20,777 bases of DNA from Peptococcaceae bacterium (GTDB lineage: Bacteria; Bacillota; Peptococcia; DRI-13; UBA5745). Below, piece by piece: positions 13,644 to 20,777 of this stretch. The position numbers were made by a program, and so were the translations under genes. The stretch lies in the NCBI GenBank assembly GCA_031264885.1, contig JAISDM010000170.1, forward strand, positions 1 to 20,777, read 5' to 3'. The first letter of the stretch is position 1. The number at the start of each line of letters is the position of its first letter. The notes under the pieces are model-generated. The model had not been told where the DNA came from, searched no databases, and saw only the letters and a list, made by a program, of their open reading frames with translations.

Positions 13644-15014
13644 CTACCCTTCCTCCGCGACTAGCCCTCCGAGGCGTTTCAGTTCGTGCCGCATGACGGC
13701 TACGGTCAGCGCCGCCGAACCGATGTCCGAGACGGGCAAGGCGTAGAATACGCCGTCGATCCCCCATATCCTGGGGAGCAGCAGAACAAGCGGAATGTAT
13801 AGAAATATCTGCCGGGACAGGCTCAGCATGGTGCTTTGGACAGGCTTGCCCACAGACTGGAAATAGTTGGAGCTGATCATCTGAAAGCCCACCAGGGGAA
13901 AGAGCATGGTGCTGAACCGCATACACCGCACGCCCAAATCCAGCAGCTCCCCTTTTTCCGCGGTAAAAATCCCTATCAGGGCCTGGGGGAACAATTGAAT
14001 CACGGCAAATCCCGCCGTAATGAATATGCTGCCCGATATGACCGTCCATTTGTAGGTATCCCTCACCCGGCGGAAGTTCTTCGCGCCGTAATTGTACCCG
14101 ACGATGGGCTGCGCTCCCTGGGTCAGCCCCTGCAGGGGCGTGGTCACCACCATAATGATGCTGAACACAATGCCCATGGCCGCCACCGCCAAATCACTGC
14201 CGTAGCGGTACAGCATCCGGTTTTGCAAAACGGTCACGACGCTCATGGCTACCGTCATGGCGGCGGGGGCAAAACCGATGGCTATGATCCTGGACGTGAG
14301 ACCGGGATCCAGCTTCATATCACGGATATGAAAGCGGAGCGGGGTGTGCTTCGAGTTGAAATAAAACATAACCCATACAAACGAGGCGAACTGCGAGATA
14401 ATCGTCGCCCAGGCCGCCCCGGCCACGCCCCAGCCGAAAACGAAAATAAAAATGGGGTCGAGGATGATGTTTAATCCGGCGCCCAATATCTGGGTGAACA
14501 TGGAGATGCGGGGATGCCCGTCGGACCGGATAAAGTGGTTGATGCCGGGACTCATCGCGCCGAAGATCCCGCCGTAGAGTATGACCTGGAAATAGGATTT
14601 CGCGTATGGAAAAACGGCTTCACTGATGCCCAAAATCCGGATGAGGATGTCGTCCAAAAAAATCAGGCTGATTATGATGAAGATGCCGGGAAGGATAAAG
14701 AGAAGCAGGAAAGCGTGGCCCATGATTCTTTCCACCTCGTCCCGCCGCCCTTCCCCGAGGCGTATCGAAAAAAGCGCGTTGGCGCCGACGCCGATCAGTA
14801 TTGAGAATGACATAATGACCAGCATCGCCGGCATGACCACGGTAACGCCGGCGATGCCCAGGGGATCGACGCCCTGCCCCACATAAATACGGTCCACTAC
14901 GTTGTAAATGGTGTTGACAAACATCCCGATGATGGCGGGAATAGAGAAATCAAGCAGTAATTTGCCGATTTTTTCGGTTCCGATTCTATCCGTGCCGCTG
15001 CTGTGTTGTTCCAC
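13644..15014 (-). CDS. MATE-family multidrug/cation efflux transporter
   Basis: The protein (456 residues from the chosen start) is an integral membrane antiporter with about twelve hydrophobic helices. Family features include SIPAIIGMFVNTIYNVVDRI near the N-terminus, the half-repeat GLTQGAQPIVGYNYGA in the second half, and NYFQSVGKP. It resembles the MepA-like branch, which exports drugs or cationic compounds using Na+ or H+ gradients. A longer reading from an ATG at 15057-15059 is possible, but that ATG lies inside the promoter -10 (TAAAAT). The GTG at 15014 has AGGAGG (plus-strand 15021-15026) six bases upstream and is much more likely. The gene converges on the Uma2 gene and diverges from rpsO. 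Confidence 0.93.
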   Translation of the reverse strand: MEQHSSGTDRIGTEKIGKLLLDFSIPAIIGMFVNTIYNVVDRIYVGQGVDPLGIAGVTVVMPAMLVIMSFSILIGVGANALFSIRLGEGRRDEVERIMGHAFLLLFILPGIFIIISLIFLDDILIRILGISEAVFPYAKSYFQVILYGGIFGAMSPGINHFIRSDGHPRISMFTQILGAGLNIILDPIFIFVFGWGVAGAAWATIISQFASFVWVMFYFNSKHTPLRFHIRDMKLDPGLTSRIIAIGFAPAAMTVAMSVVTVLQNRMLYRYGSDLAVAAMGIVFSIIMVVTTPLQGLTQGAQPIVGYNYGAKNFRRVRDTYKWTVISGSIFITAGFAVIQLFPQALIGIFTAEKGELLDLGVRCMRFSTMLFPLVGFQMISSNYFQSVGKPVQSTMLSLSRQIFLYIPLVLLLPRIWGIDGVFYALPVSDIGSAALTVAVMRHELKRLGGLVAEEG

Positions 15015-15057
15015 AAAATACCTCCTGCCGTTATCCGGCTTTTTTTGATTTTGCCCC

Positions 15058-15086
15058 ATTTTAACATACAGAATTCACCCTTGCAA
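15058..15086 (-). promoter_or_regulatory. Sigma-A promoter of the MATE gene, sharing its -35 with rpsO
   Basis: On the minus strand TTGCAA (15081-15086), a 17-bp spacer (15064-15080) and TAAAAT (15058-15063). Transcription would start near 15051, leaving about 35 bases of leader before the GTG at 15014. Confidence 0.7.
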
Positions 15087-15109
15087 TCCGATTTTGGATA
15101 CGCTATAAT
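15081..15109 (+). promoter_or_regulatory. Sigma-A promoter of rpsO
   Basis: TTGCAA (15081-15086), a 17-bp spacer (15087-15103) and a perfect TATAAT (15104-15109). The -35 hexamer is its own reverse complement and also serves the divergent MATE promoter. Transcription should start near 15116, giving a leader of about 87 bases. Confidence 0.8.
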
Positions 15110-15202
15110 AGGGCTTGCGGAGAACGCAAATGATAACGCAATTTGGTTAAACGGCACGGGCGCCTTTGACTGAGCTGCGCCGAATGAAGGAGAGAGATCA
15201 AG
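15110..15202 (+). promoter_or_regulatory. rpsO leader, possible S15 autoregulatory RNA
   Basis: Two small stems are visible: TTGCG/CGCAA (15115-15119 with 15125-15129, 5-base loop) and GGCGC/GCGCC (15159-15163 with 15177-15181). Ribosomal protein S15 represses its own mRNA through structured leaders in several bacterial groups, and these leaders differ in sequence. This region has the right position and size, but I cannot match it to a known class. AAGGAG (15187-15192) is the ribosome binding site. Confidence 0.35.
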
Positions 15203-15472
15203 ATGGTGATGACTTTAGAACAGAAGACGGGGATTATTGAGAAATACCGCATTCATGAAAGCGACACGGGATCCCCCGAGGTTCAAATCGCGATCCTGAC
15301 GGAGAGGATCAATTATCTGACGGAACATTTGAAGATACACAAGAAGGATCATCATTCCCGGCGGGGGCTGCTGAAGATGGTCGGCCAGAGGCGGGGGCTG
15401 CTGAATTATCTGAAGGGGAAGGAATACGACCGCTACAAGAACATCATCACCAGCCTGGGTATCCGCAGGTAA
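15203..15472 (+). CDS. rpsO: 30S ribosomal protein S15
   Basis: An 89-residue primary binder of the central domain of 16S rRNA. The family pattern is complete: EKYRIHESDTGSPEVQIAIL, NYLTEHLKIHKKDHHSRRGL, LKMVGQRRGLLNYLK, and the C-terminal YKNIITSLGIRR. The ATG at 15203 lies ten bases from AAGGAG. A second ATG at 15209 would give 87 residues. The gene has its own strong promoter and a strong terminator, so it is probably transcribed mainly alone although pnp follows it. Confidence 0.98.
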   Translation: MVMTLEQKTGIIEKYRIHESDTGSPEVQIAILTERINYLTEHLKIHKKDHHSRRGLLKMVGQRRGLLNYLKGKEYDRYKNIITSLGIRR

Positions 15473-15500
15473 TCAGGTAGTCAGGAAGAACAAACAGAAT

Positions 15501-15544
15501 ACCGGCCGCAAGTCCCGCGTGGGAATGGCGGTCGTTTTTTTTTT
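15501..15544 (+). terminator. Intrinsic terminator of rpsO
   Basis: A long, nearly continuous stem (about 15501-15516 with 15521-15535, loop GCGT at 15517-15520) is followed by a run of ten T residues (15535-15544). It lies about 28 bases after the rpsO stop. It should separate most rpsO transcription from pnp and may let a fraction through. Confidence 0.85.
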
Positions 15545-15651
15545 ACGGCTTGTCCAACTTTTTGCCGTCTGGAAGGAAAAGCATAAATCGCGTAGAATCA
15601 ATAAATGAAACCGATGGAAGAGAAAAATATGTGGGAGGTAATCACAAAATT

Positions 15652-17772
15652 ATGCCATATGATGAGGCAAGTATCTTAAAAAAGGAACTCACGCTGGGGG
15701 GCCGGACCCTGATTCTGGAGATGGGCCGGGTGGCCAAGCAGGCCAATGGAGCGGTACTGGTCCGGTATGGGGATACCGTGGTGCTGTCCGCGGCCACCAT
15801 GTCTAAGGATCCCAGGGAGGGCATCGATTTTTTCCCGTTGACGGTGGATTATGAGGAAAGAATGTATTCCGTGGGAAAAATCCCCGGAGGTTTTATCAAA
15901 AGGGAGGGCCGGCCCAGCGAGAAGGCGGTGCTGTCCGCGCGGCTGACGGACCGGACCATCCGGCCGCTGTTTCCGGAGGGATTTGCCAATGACGTGCAGA
16001 TCGTAACCACGGTTCTCAGCGTGGATCAGAACAATCCCCCGGAGATTCTGTCGGGGATCGGCGCTTCCGCGGCGCTTCATATATCGGACATCCCTTTTCT
16101 GGGGCCGATTGCCACAGTGGCGGTGGGGTGGAATGAGGCGGAGGGATTCATAGTGAATCCCACTTTGGCCCAGCTGGAAACCTGCCGGCTGCACCTGACC
16201 GTGGCGGGCACGGTCGAAGCGGTGAACATGGTGGAGGCCGCCGGCCGTGAGATCCCGGAGGAAATCTGTCTGGACGGGATTATGTTCGCCCATGAGCATA
16301 TCAAGCAAATCACGGCTCTCATCGAGTCCTTCCGGGAGGAAGCCCTGGCCCGGGGTTTGGGCAAGCCGAAGATCACCCCGGTTCTGCGCGCGCATGATCC
16401 GGAAGTGGAGCAGGCGGTGCGGGAGAGCGCCGAGAGGGTGATGCTGGAGGCCATACAGTGCGCCGACAAGCTGGAAAGGGAAGAGCGTGTGGCCAAAGTG
16501 AAGGAGGAAACCCGCGCGCTGATGGCGGAGAAATATCCGGAAAAAGAGAAGGACGTCAAGGGCGTGCTGGAGGATATCGAGAAAGAGCATGTGCGCAAGC
16601 TGATCTCCGTTGACAAGATCCGTCCGGACGGCCGGGCGCCCGATGAGGTCCGTCCCATCGTCTGCGAGGCGGGGATTCTGCCCAGAACCCATGGGAGCGG
16701 GCTGTTTACCCGGGGCCAGACTCAGGTTCTGACCATCACCACCTTGGGAGCGATCGGGGAAGGACAGATCCTGGACGGGCTGGGGGTGGAGGATTCCAAA
16801 CGGTATATGCACCAGTATAATTTCCCGCCTTACAGCGTGGGGGAGACCCGTCCCATGCGCAGTCCGGGCCGCCGGGAGATCGGACACGGGGCGCTGGCGG
16901 AGCGGGCGCTGGAGCCGATGATCCCTTCCGAAGAGGAATTCCCTTACGCCTTCCGGCTGGTGTCCGAGGTGCTGGAATCCAACGGGTCGTCCTCCATGGC
17001 CAGCGTCTGCGGCAGCACCCTGTCCCTGATGGACGCGGGCGTGCCCATCAAGGCGCCTGTGTCGGGGGTGGCCATGGGGCTGATCAAGGAAGGGGAATAT
17101 TACACGATTCTGACCGATATCCAGGGATTGGAAGATCATCACGGAGACATGGACTTTAAGGTGGCGGGCACGGCCAAGGGCGTGACGGCCATTCAAATGG
17201 ATATAAAGATCGCCGGTATCGACCGGAATATCCTGCGGGACGCTCTGGAACAGGCGCGCAAGGGACGCTTGCACATCCTGGACCGGATGCTGGCCGCGCT
17301 GCCGGCGCCTAGGGCGGAGCTGTCGCCTTACGCGCCCCGGATCATCACATTGACCATCAGTACGGATAAGATTCGGGACGTCATCGGGCCGGGAGGCAAG
17401 ACCATCAAGAAGATCATCGAGGAAACCGGAGCCAAAATCGACATCGAGGACGACGGTCGGGTTTTTATCGCGGCGGCGGATGTGGAAGCCGGCAGAAGAA
17501 CGGTGGAGATCATCGAGCAGCTGACCAGCGATGTGGAAGTAGGCAAGACCTATACGGGGAAGGTGACGCGTTTGATGAATTTCGGCGCGTTCGTGGAGAT
17601 ACTTCCGGGGAAGGAAGGATTGGTTCATATCTCCCAGCTGGCCCTGGAGAGAGTGGCCAAGGTGGAGGATGTGGTGAACGTGGGCGACGAGGTCACGGTC
17701 AAGGTGACGGAGATCGACCGGCAGGGCAGGGTAAACCTGTCGCGCAAAGATGTGTTGAGACAAAGAAATTAA
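15652..17772 (+). CDS. pnp: Polyribonucleotide nucleotidyltransferase (PNPase)
   Basis: A 706-residue phosphorolytic 3'-5' exoribonuclease of mRNA decay. Domains: first RNase PH core (about 10-145, with GKIPGGFIKREGRPSEKAVL), an alpha-helical linker, second catalytic RNase PH core (about 310-545, with RSPGRREIGHGALAERAL and the metal-binding GDMDFKVAGT at 498-507), a KH domain with GPGG at 579-582, and an S1 domain (about 628-698, with GKVTRLMNFGAFVEILPGKEG). The ATG at 15652 follows GGGAGGTAA (15633-15641). The frame stays open upstream to the rpsO terminator, but no better start exists there. No convincing promoter was found in the 107 bases after that terminator, so expression may depend on readthrough or an unrecognised promoter. 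Confidence 0.97.
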   Translation: MPYDEASILKKELTLGGRTLILEMGRVAKQANGAVLVRYGDTVVLSAATMSKDPREGIDFFPLTVDYEERMYSVGKIPGGFIKREGRPSEKAVLSARLTDRTIRPLFPEGFANDVQIVTTVLSVDQNNPPEILSGIGASAALHISDIPFLGPIATVAVGWNEAEGFIVNPTLAQLETCRLHLTVAGTVEAVNMVEAAGREIPEEICLDGIMFAHEHIKQITALIESFREEALARGLGKPKITPVLRAHDPEVEQAVRESAERVMLEAIQCADKLEREERVAKVKEETRALMAEKYPEKEKDVKGVLEDIEKEHVRKLISVDKIRPDGRAPDEVRPIVCEAGILPRTHGSGLFTRGQTQVLTITTLGAIGEGQILDGLGVEDSKRYMHQYNFPPYSVGETRPMRSPGRREIGHGALAERALEPMIPSEEEFPYAFRLVSEVLESNGSSSMASVCGSTLSLMDAGVPIKAPVSGVAMGLIKEGEYYTILTDIQGLEDHHGDMDFKVAGTAKGVTAIQMDIKIAGIDRNILRDALEQARKGRLHILDRMLAALPAPRAELSPYAPRIITLTISTDKIRDVIGPGGKTIKKIIEETGAKIDIEDDGRVFIAAADVEAGRRTVEIIEQLTSDVEVGKTYTGKVTRLMNFGAFVEILPGKEGLVHISQLALERVAKVEDVVNVGDEVTVKVTEIDRQGRVNLSRKDVLRQRN

Positions 17773-17852
17773 GGAAGCATGATTTTATTATTCTCACATA
17801 AACTATCTTGAGATGGGGTTCGTATGAAGCCGCGGAGATAGGATGTGAGCCG

Positions 17853-18557
17853 ATGAAAATCTGGTTTGTCTCATGGAAAAATTTAGCTTTATGGATCGCC
17901 TGTATCATTGCTGCATTGGTGATATTAGGCTTTCTTTTGTTTTCGCCCCCGAAACTGACGCCTGTGATGGAACCTATCTATGCCGGGCCGGCGGGGAAAC
18001 AGGCGGTGACCCTGATGATCAATGTGGACTGGGGGGAAGACGTTCTTCCGGGAATCCTGGACGAGCTGTCGAAGAATCAGGTTCCGGTCACTTTTTTCGT
18101 CACCGGGCAGTTTGTGAGGAAGCATCCGGAATTAGTCGCGGCCATGGATTCGGGCGGGCATGAAATCGCCAATCACGGGTATTCCCATTCCCACCCGGAT
18201 CGATTGACGCTGGAAGAGAACCAGGAGGAAATCACGCGGACTCAAGCCGAGATTGAGGGATTGGGGCTGACCGCCGCCCGGCTGTTCGCGCCCGCTTATG
18301 GCGAGAAAAAACCTCATGTGGCGCTGGCGGCGGAGGGATTGGGCTATCGAACCGTCTACTGGACCATTGATACGCTGGACTGGCAGGAACCCTCGCCGGA
18401 GGAGATCTGCCGGCGAATCGAGACTCGGCTGGAAGACGGGGCGCTGATTCTGGCGCATCCCAAGGAATGCACGCTCCAGGCGCTGCCGCGGGTCATAGCG
18501 TTGGTCAAAGCGGCAGATTATCAATTTTTAACGGTGTCGCAGATGCTAGACCTGTAG
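17853..18557 (+). CDS. ylxY: YlxY-like polysaccharide deacetylase family protein, membrane-anchored
   Basis: A 234-residue protein with an N-terminal membrane anchor (about 9-31) and an external carbohydrate esterase 4 (NodB) domain. The zinc-binding HxxxH is present (His108 and His112 in NHGYSHSH), as are TFFVTGQF and ILAHP with His202. The usual first motif TFDDG reads NVDWGED here, so the second, metal-binding Asp is replaced by Trp60. The RxPYG motif reads FAPAYGE and lacks the Arg. YlxY/PdaB-type proteins are known to deviate in such positions, so the enzymatic activity is uncertain. It lies directly after pnp and near the M16 peptidase gene, as ylxY does in Bacillus. The ATG at 17853 follows AGGATGTGAG; an in-frame TTG at 17808 is unlikely. 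Confidence 0.85.
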   Translation: MKIWFVSWKNLALWIACIIAALVILGFLLFSPPKLTPVMEPIYAGPAGKQAVTLMINVDWGEDVLPGILDELSKNQVPVTFFVTGQFVRKHPELVAAMDSGGHEIANHGYSHSHPDRLTLEENQEEITRTQAEIEGLGLTAARLFAPAYGEKKPHVALAAEGLGYRTVYWTIDTLDWQEPSPEEICRRIETRLEDGALILAHPKECTLQALPRVIALVKAADYQFLTVSQMLDL

Positions 18558-18576
18558 GGGCGGCATCCTGCCGCCC
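18558..18576. repeat. Small GC-rich hairpin after the deacetylase gene
   Basis: GGGCGGC (18558-18564) and GCCGCCC (18570-18576) form a perfect 7-bp stem with a 5-base loop, starting right after the stop codon TAG. It has no T-run. Short palindromes of the GTAGGGGCGG...CCGCCC type are often dispersed between genes in bacterial chromosomes, and this may be one. Confidence 0.4.
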
Positions 18577-18613
18577 GACTGCGGGGCGCCGCGGATGACG
18601 GGAAAGGACCGGA

Positions 18614-19462
18614 ATGAGGCGGAGGATTGTTTTACGCTGCGCGGCGATATGCGCGCTGGGTATTTTTGGGTGGTCGGGATGGGCCGGCCCGGTTTGGGCG
18701 ACCGGCCCGGAGCCTGCTCTGACGGCTAAGGCCGCGGTGCTGATGGACGCGGACAGCGGGGAGATCCTCTATGCTCTGGAGGGGACGGAACCTATGTCTC
18801 CGGCCAGCACCACCAAGATTATGACGGTTTTGCTGGCTTTGGAACGGGGTTCCCTGGAGACCCCCGTCCGGGTATCCGGCAGGGCGGCTTCTGTGGGAGA
18901 GGCCAGCATTCAGCTGAAGGCCGACGATGTTTTGAGCGTGGGCGAGCTGCTTTACGGCGCTTTGATGCGTTCCGGCAACGACGCCTGTGTGGCCGTCGCG
19001 GAGGCTTTGGCCCCCAGCGAGGAGGAATTTGTCTCCATGATGAATTTGAAAGCCAGATGTCTGGGGGCTTTTCAAACGCGTTTTACCAATACAAACGGAC
19101 TGACCGACGAAACCGACCCCGCCGGACACCGGATGTCGGCGCGGGACCTGGCGCTGATCTCGCGGGCGGCCATGGGGAATCCGGTTTTTGCCTCCATCGT
19201 GCGCCAAAAAAATCATGATTTGAAATGGATTTATCCCGATAAAACGGTGTCCATCGCCAATACGAATCAGCTGTTGTGGATGGACGGCCGGATTACGGGC
19301 ATTAAGACGGGAACCACCGATTTGGCCGGCAGATGCCTGGCGGCGTCCTTCCAGGACCGCGGCCGCGCGCTGATCGCGGTGGTACTGAACGCGGAGGACC
19401 GCTACGGGGACGTGATGCGTTTGTTTCAGTATGGAATGAATGATGAGACGGGAGATGAGTAA
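18614..19462 (+). CDS. D-alanyl-D-alanine carboxypeptidase (S11 penicillin-binding protein)
   Basis: A 282-residue secreted or periplasm-facing enzyme that trims the terminal D-Ala from peptidoglycan stem peptides. A signal peptide is visible (basic start, hydrophobic core, likely cleavage after VWA at residue 29). All three active-site motifs are present: SxxK at Ser65-Lys68 (PASTTKIM), SGN at 120-122 (RSGNDACVA), and KTG at 231-233 (GIKTGTTDLAG). The protein ends soon after the catalytic domain, without the extra C-terminal beta domain of PBP5/DacF proteins, so it is a short member. GGGAAAGGA precedes the ATG. Its place between ylxY and mlpA in a probable operon is seen in other Firmicutes and suggests a link to cell-wall or spore-cortex remodelling. 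Confidence 0.93.
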   Translation: MRRRIVLRCAAICALGIFGWSGWAGPVWATGPEPALTAKAAVLMDADSGEILYALEGTEPMSPASTTKIMTVLLALERGSLETPVRVSGRAASVGEASIQLKADDVLSVGELLYGALMRSGNDACVAVAEALAPSEEEFVSMMNLKARCLGAFQTRFTNTNGLTDETDPAGHRMSARDLALISRAAMGNPVFASIVRQKNHDLKWIYPDKTVSIANTNQLLWMDGRITGIKTGTTDLAGRCLAASFQDRGRALIAVVLNAEDRYGDVMRLFQYGMNDETGDE

Positions 19463-19464
19463 AA

Positions 19465-20718
19465 TTGAATGATGTGGATGTATCCAAATTGACTTTACCC
19501 AACGGAGTTCGAATTGTCACCGAGAGGATGGAGGGGGTTCAATCTGTCGCCCTGGGCATTTGGGTGGGGGCGGGATCCCGGCTGGAGAACGGGCAAAATT
19601 CCGGGGTTTCGCATTTTATAGAGCATCTGATGTTTAAGGGCACCGGGAAGCGGACGGCCAAGGACATCGCCGAGGCACTGGACGGGGTGGGCGGACAGAT
19701 GAACGCGTTCACCTCCAAGGAATGCACCTGTTATTATACCCGGACGCTGGACGAGCATTTTGATCTGGCGTTGGATGTGCTGAGCGATATGTTTTTTAAC
19801 TCGGCTTTTAAACAGGAGGCCATCGACATGGAGCGCGGCGTGGTGGAGGAGGAAATCCGGATGTATGAGGATACGCCGGACGACTTGATTCACGATTTGC
19901 TGGTGCAGACAGCCTGGCCCGATCATCCTTTGGGCCGGCCGATTCTGGGCACGCTGGAATCCTTGGGGGGCATCCGGAGGGCGGAGATTTTGGACTACAT
20001 CGGGAGGGCTTATGTGCCGGACAGAGTGGTGGTCGCCGCGGCCGGACGTTTGGAGCATGAGGAAATCCAACAGAAGATCCGGCTTCGGTTTGAGTCCATG
20101 AAGCAGGTCCAAGGGCTGGACACGCCGGCGGCGCCGGCCGCGACGGTTCCGGTCGGCAGCAACCAATGGAAGGACACGGAACAGATCCAGTTATGCCTGG
20201 GCGTGAACGGGCTGAAAGTGGACGACGCGGATATATACAGCCTGCATGTGCTGAACAATGTGCTGGGGGGCGGACTCTCCTCCCGGCTGGTTCAGAGCAT
20301 CCGGGAGGAACGCGGGCTGGCCTATTCGGTATATTCTTATCACAGCGCTTTTTGCGACACCGGTTTGTTTGCCTTGTACGCGGGCACCAGCCCTTCCAAG
20401 TATCAAGAGGTGCTGGATCTGCTTTTAAAGGAACTGGAGAGTCTGGTGGAAAAAGGAATCACTCAGAAGGAACTGGAGAAAGCCCAGGAACAGATCAAGG
20501 GCAGTTTGATTCTGGGGCTGGAAAGCGCCTCCAGCCGTATGAGCCGTCTGGGGAAAAACGAGCTGGCGCTGAATCGGATGATTCCGCCCTCCGAGGTGGT
20601 GGAACGGGTGTCCGCCGTGACTCTGGAAGGGGTGCGTGAGCTGGCCGGCCGGCTGTTTCGGGAGAAAAAAATCACGGTCTCGACCATCGGACGGTTAGAG
20701 GAGGCCGTTCGCCTTTGA
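19465..20718 (+). CDS. mlpA: M16-family zinc peptidase (MlpA/YmxG type)
   Basis: A 417-residue pitrilysin-family metallopeptidase. The inverted zinc motif HxxEH is present at His50, Glu53 and His54 (SHFIEHLMFKGT). The third zinc ligand Glu130 lies 76 residues further on (VVEEEIRMYED). The second domain has LGGGLSSRLVQSIREERGLAYSVYSYHS, the Arg/Tyr substrate-binding signature of this family. The start is TTG at 19465, with GGGAG at 19450-19454 inside the end of the previous gene; a GTG at 19474 is a less likely alternative. The stop of the carboxypeptidase gene is two bases upstream, so translation is probably coupled. The Bacillus homologue MlpA/YmxG lies in the same neighbourhood; its substrates are poorly known. 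Confidence 0.94.
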   Translation: MNDVDVSKLTLPNGVRIVTERMEGVQSVALGIWVGAGSRLENGQNSGVSHFIEHLMFKGTGKRTAKDIAEALDGVGGQMNAFTSKECTCYYTRTLDEHFDLALDVLSDMFFNSAFKQEAIDMERGVVEEEIRMYEDTPDDLIHDLLVQTAWPDHPLGRPILGTLESLGGIRRAEILDYIGRAYVPDRVVVAAAGRLEHEEIQQKIRLRFESMKQVQGLDTPAAPAATVPVGSNQWKDTEQIQLCLGVNGLKVDDADIYSLHVLNNVLGGGLSSRLVQSIREERGLAYSVYSYHSAFCDTGLFALYAGTSPSKYQEVLDLLLKELESLVEKGITQKELEKAQEQIKGSLILGLESASSRMSRLGKNELALNRMIPPSEVVERVSAVTLEGVRELAGRLFREKKITVSTIGRLEEAVRL

Positions 20719-20719
20719 A

Positions 20720-20777
20720 ATGCCATTCAAGGGCATGATCACTGAACAGGCAGCTTTGATCGCGGTTCGTGGCAAAA
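20720..20777 (+). other. Unidentified open frame at the right edge
   Basis: An ATG two bases after the peptidase stop opens a frame (MPFKGMITEQAALIAV...) that runs off the window. AGAGGAGG at 20697-20704 is 15 bases away, too far for a normal ribosome binding site. It may be the start of a gene or chance; I do not recognise it. Confidence 0.2.

Noticed and set aside
15550..15651. Upstream extension of pnp from a TTG at 15550
   Set aside because: It begins just after the rpsO terminator, has no Shine-Dalgarno sequence, and adds 34 residues unlike PNPase. The ATG at 15652 has GGGAGG.
15676..17763. Antisense open frame of 695 codons opposite pnp
   Set aside because: It is rich in His, Arg, Gln and Pro as expected from the complement of a G+C-rich gene, shows no motif, and has no ribosome binding site. 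PNPase on the other strand is unmistakable.

Overview
The window comes from a moderately G+C-rich bacterium of the Firmicutes (Bacillota), most likely a Clostridia- or Negativicutes-like anaerobe. The evidence is the gene order rimP-nusA-rnpM-ylxQ-infB-rbfA-nrnA-truB-ribF followed by rpsO-pnp-ylxY-(D,D-carboxypeptidase)-mlpA, together with a NusA that ends after its KH domains, strong AGGAGG ribosome binding sites, and several consensus sigma-A promoters with 17-bp spacers. No rRNA, tRNA, CRISPR array or complete insertion sequence was seen. The species cannot be named from the sequence alone.

Left part (1-3736), accessory in character. It starts with the tail of a RelE/ParE-type toxin. A minus-strand aldo/keto reductase with a C-terminal iron-sulfur domain follows, with its own promoter and a 17-bp perfect terminator-like hairpin. 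Next is a 445-bp gene-free stretch holding a palindromic repeat element and an operator-like palindrome. Then come two small overlapping genes, a 58-residue protein of unknown function and a DUF2335-type membrane protein, and an iron-dependent alcohol dehydrogenase.

Central part (3762-12893): the nusA-infB translation and RNA-maturation operon. A near-consensus promoter and a leader hairpin precede rimP. Nine tightly spaced or overlapping genes cover ribosome assembly (RimP, RbfA), transcription elongation (NusA), RNase P modulation (RnpM), a K-turn-binding protein (YlxQ), translation initiation (IF2), nano-RNA decay (NrnA), tRNA pseudouridylation (TruB) and flavin cofactor synthesis (RibF). 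Three of these proteins carry low-complexity expansions: about 370 Gly/Gln-rich residues in IF2, with a visible 53-residue tandem duplication; about 40 residues in TruB; and about 60 Gly/Ala-rich residues in RibF, with a 9-residue tandem duplication.

Interruption (12890-15059): in related genomes ribF is usually followed by rpsO. Here a Uma2-family nuclease gene, coupled to ribF by an ATGA overlap, and a convergent MATE transporter gene lie between them.

Right part (15081-20718): rpsO, pnp, a YlxY-like deacetylase, a penicillin-binding D,D-carboxypeptidase and an M16 peptidase. The rpsO promoter and the divergent MATE promoter appear to share one palindromic -35 hexamer (TTGCAA), each with a 17-bp spacer. 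This is the most distinctive regulatory arrangement in the window. I did not find a clearly new multi-gene defence or biosynthetic system. The best candidates for new biology are the DUF2335 gene pair, the shared -35 promoter, and the low-complexity expansions in core translation proteins.
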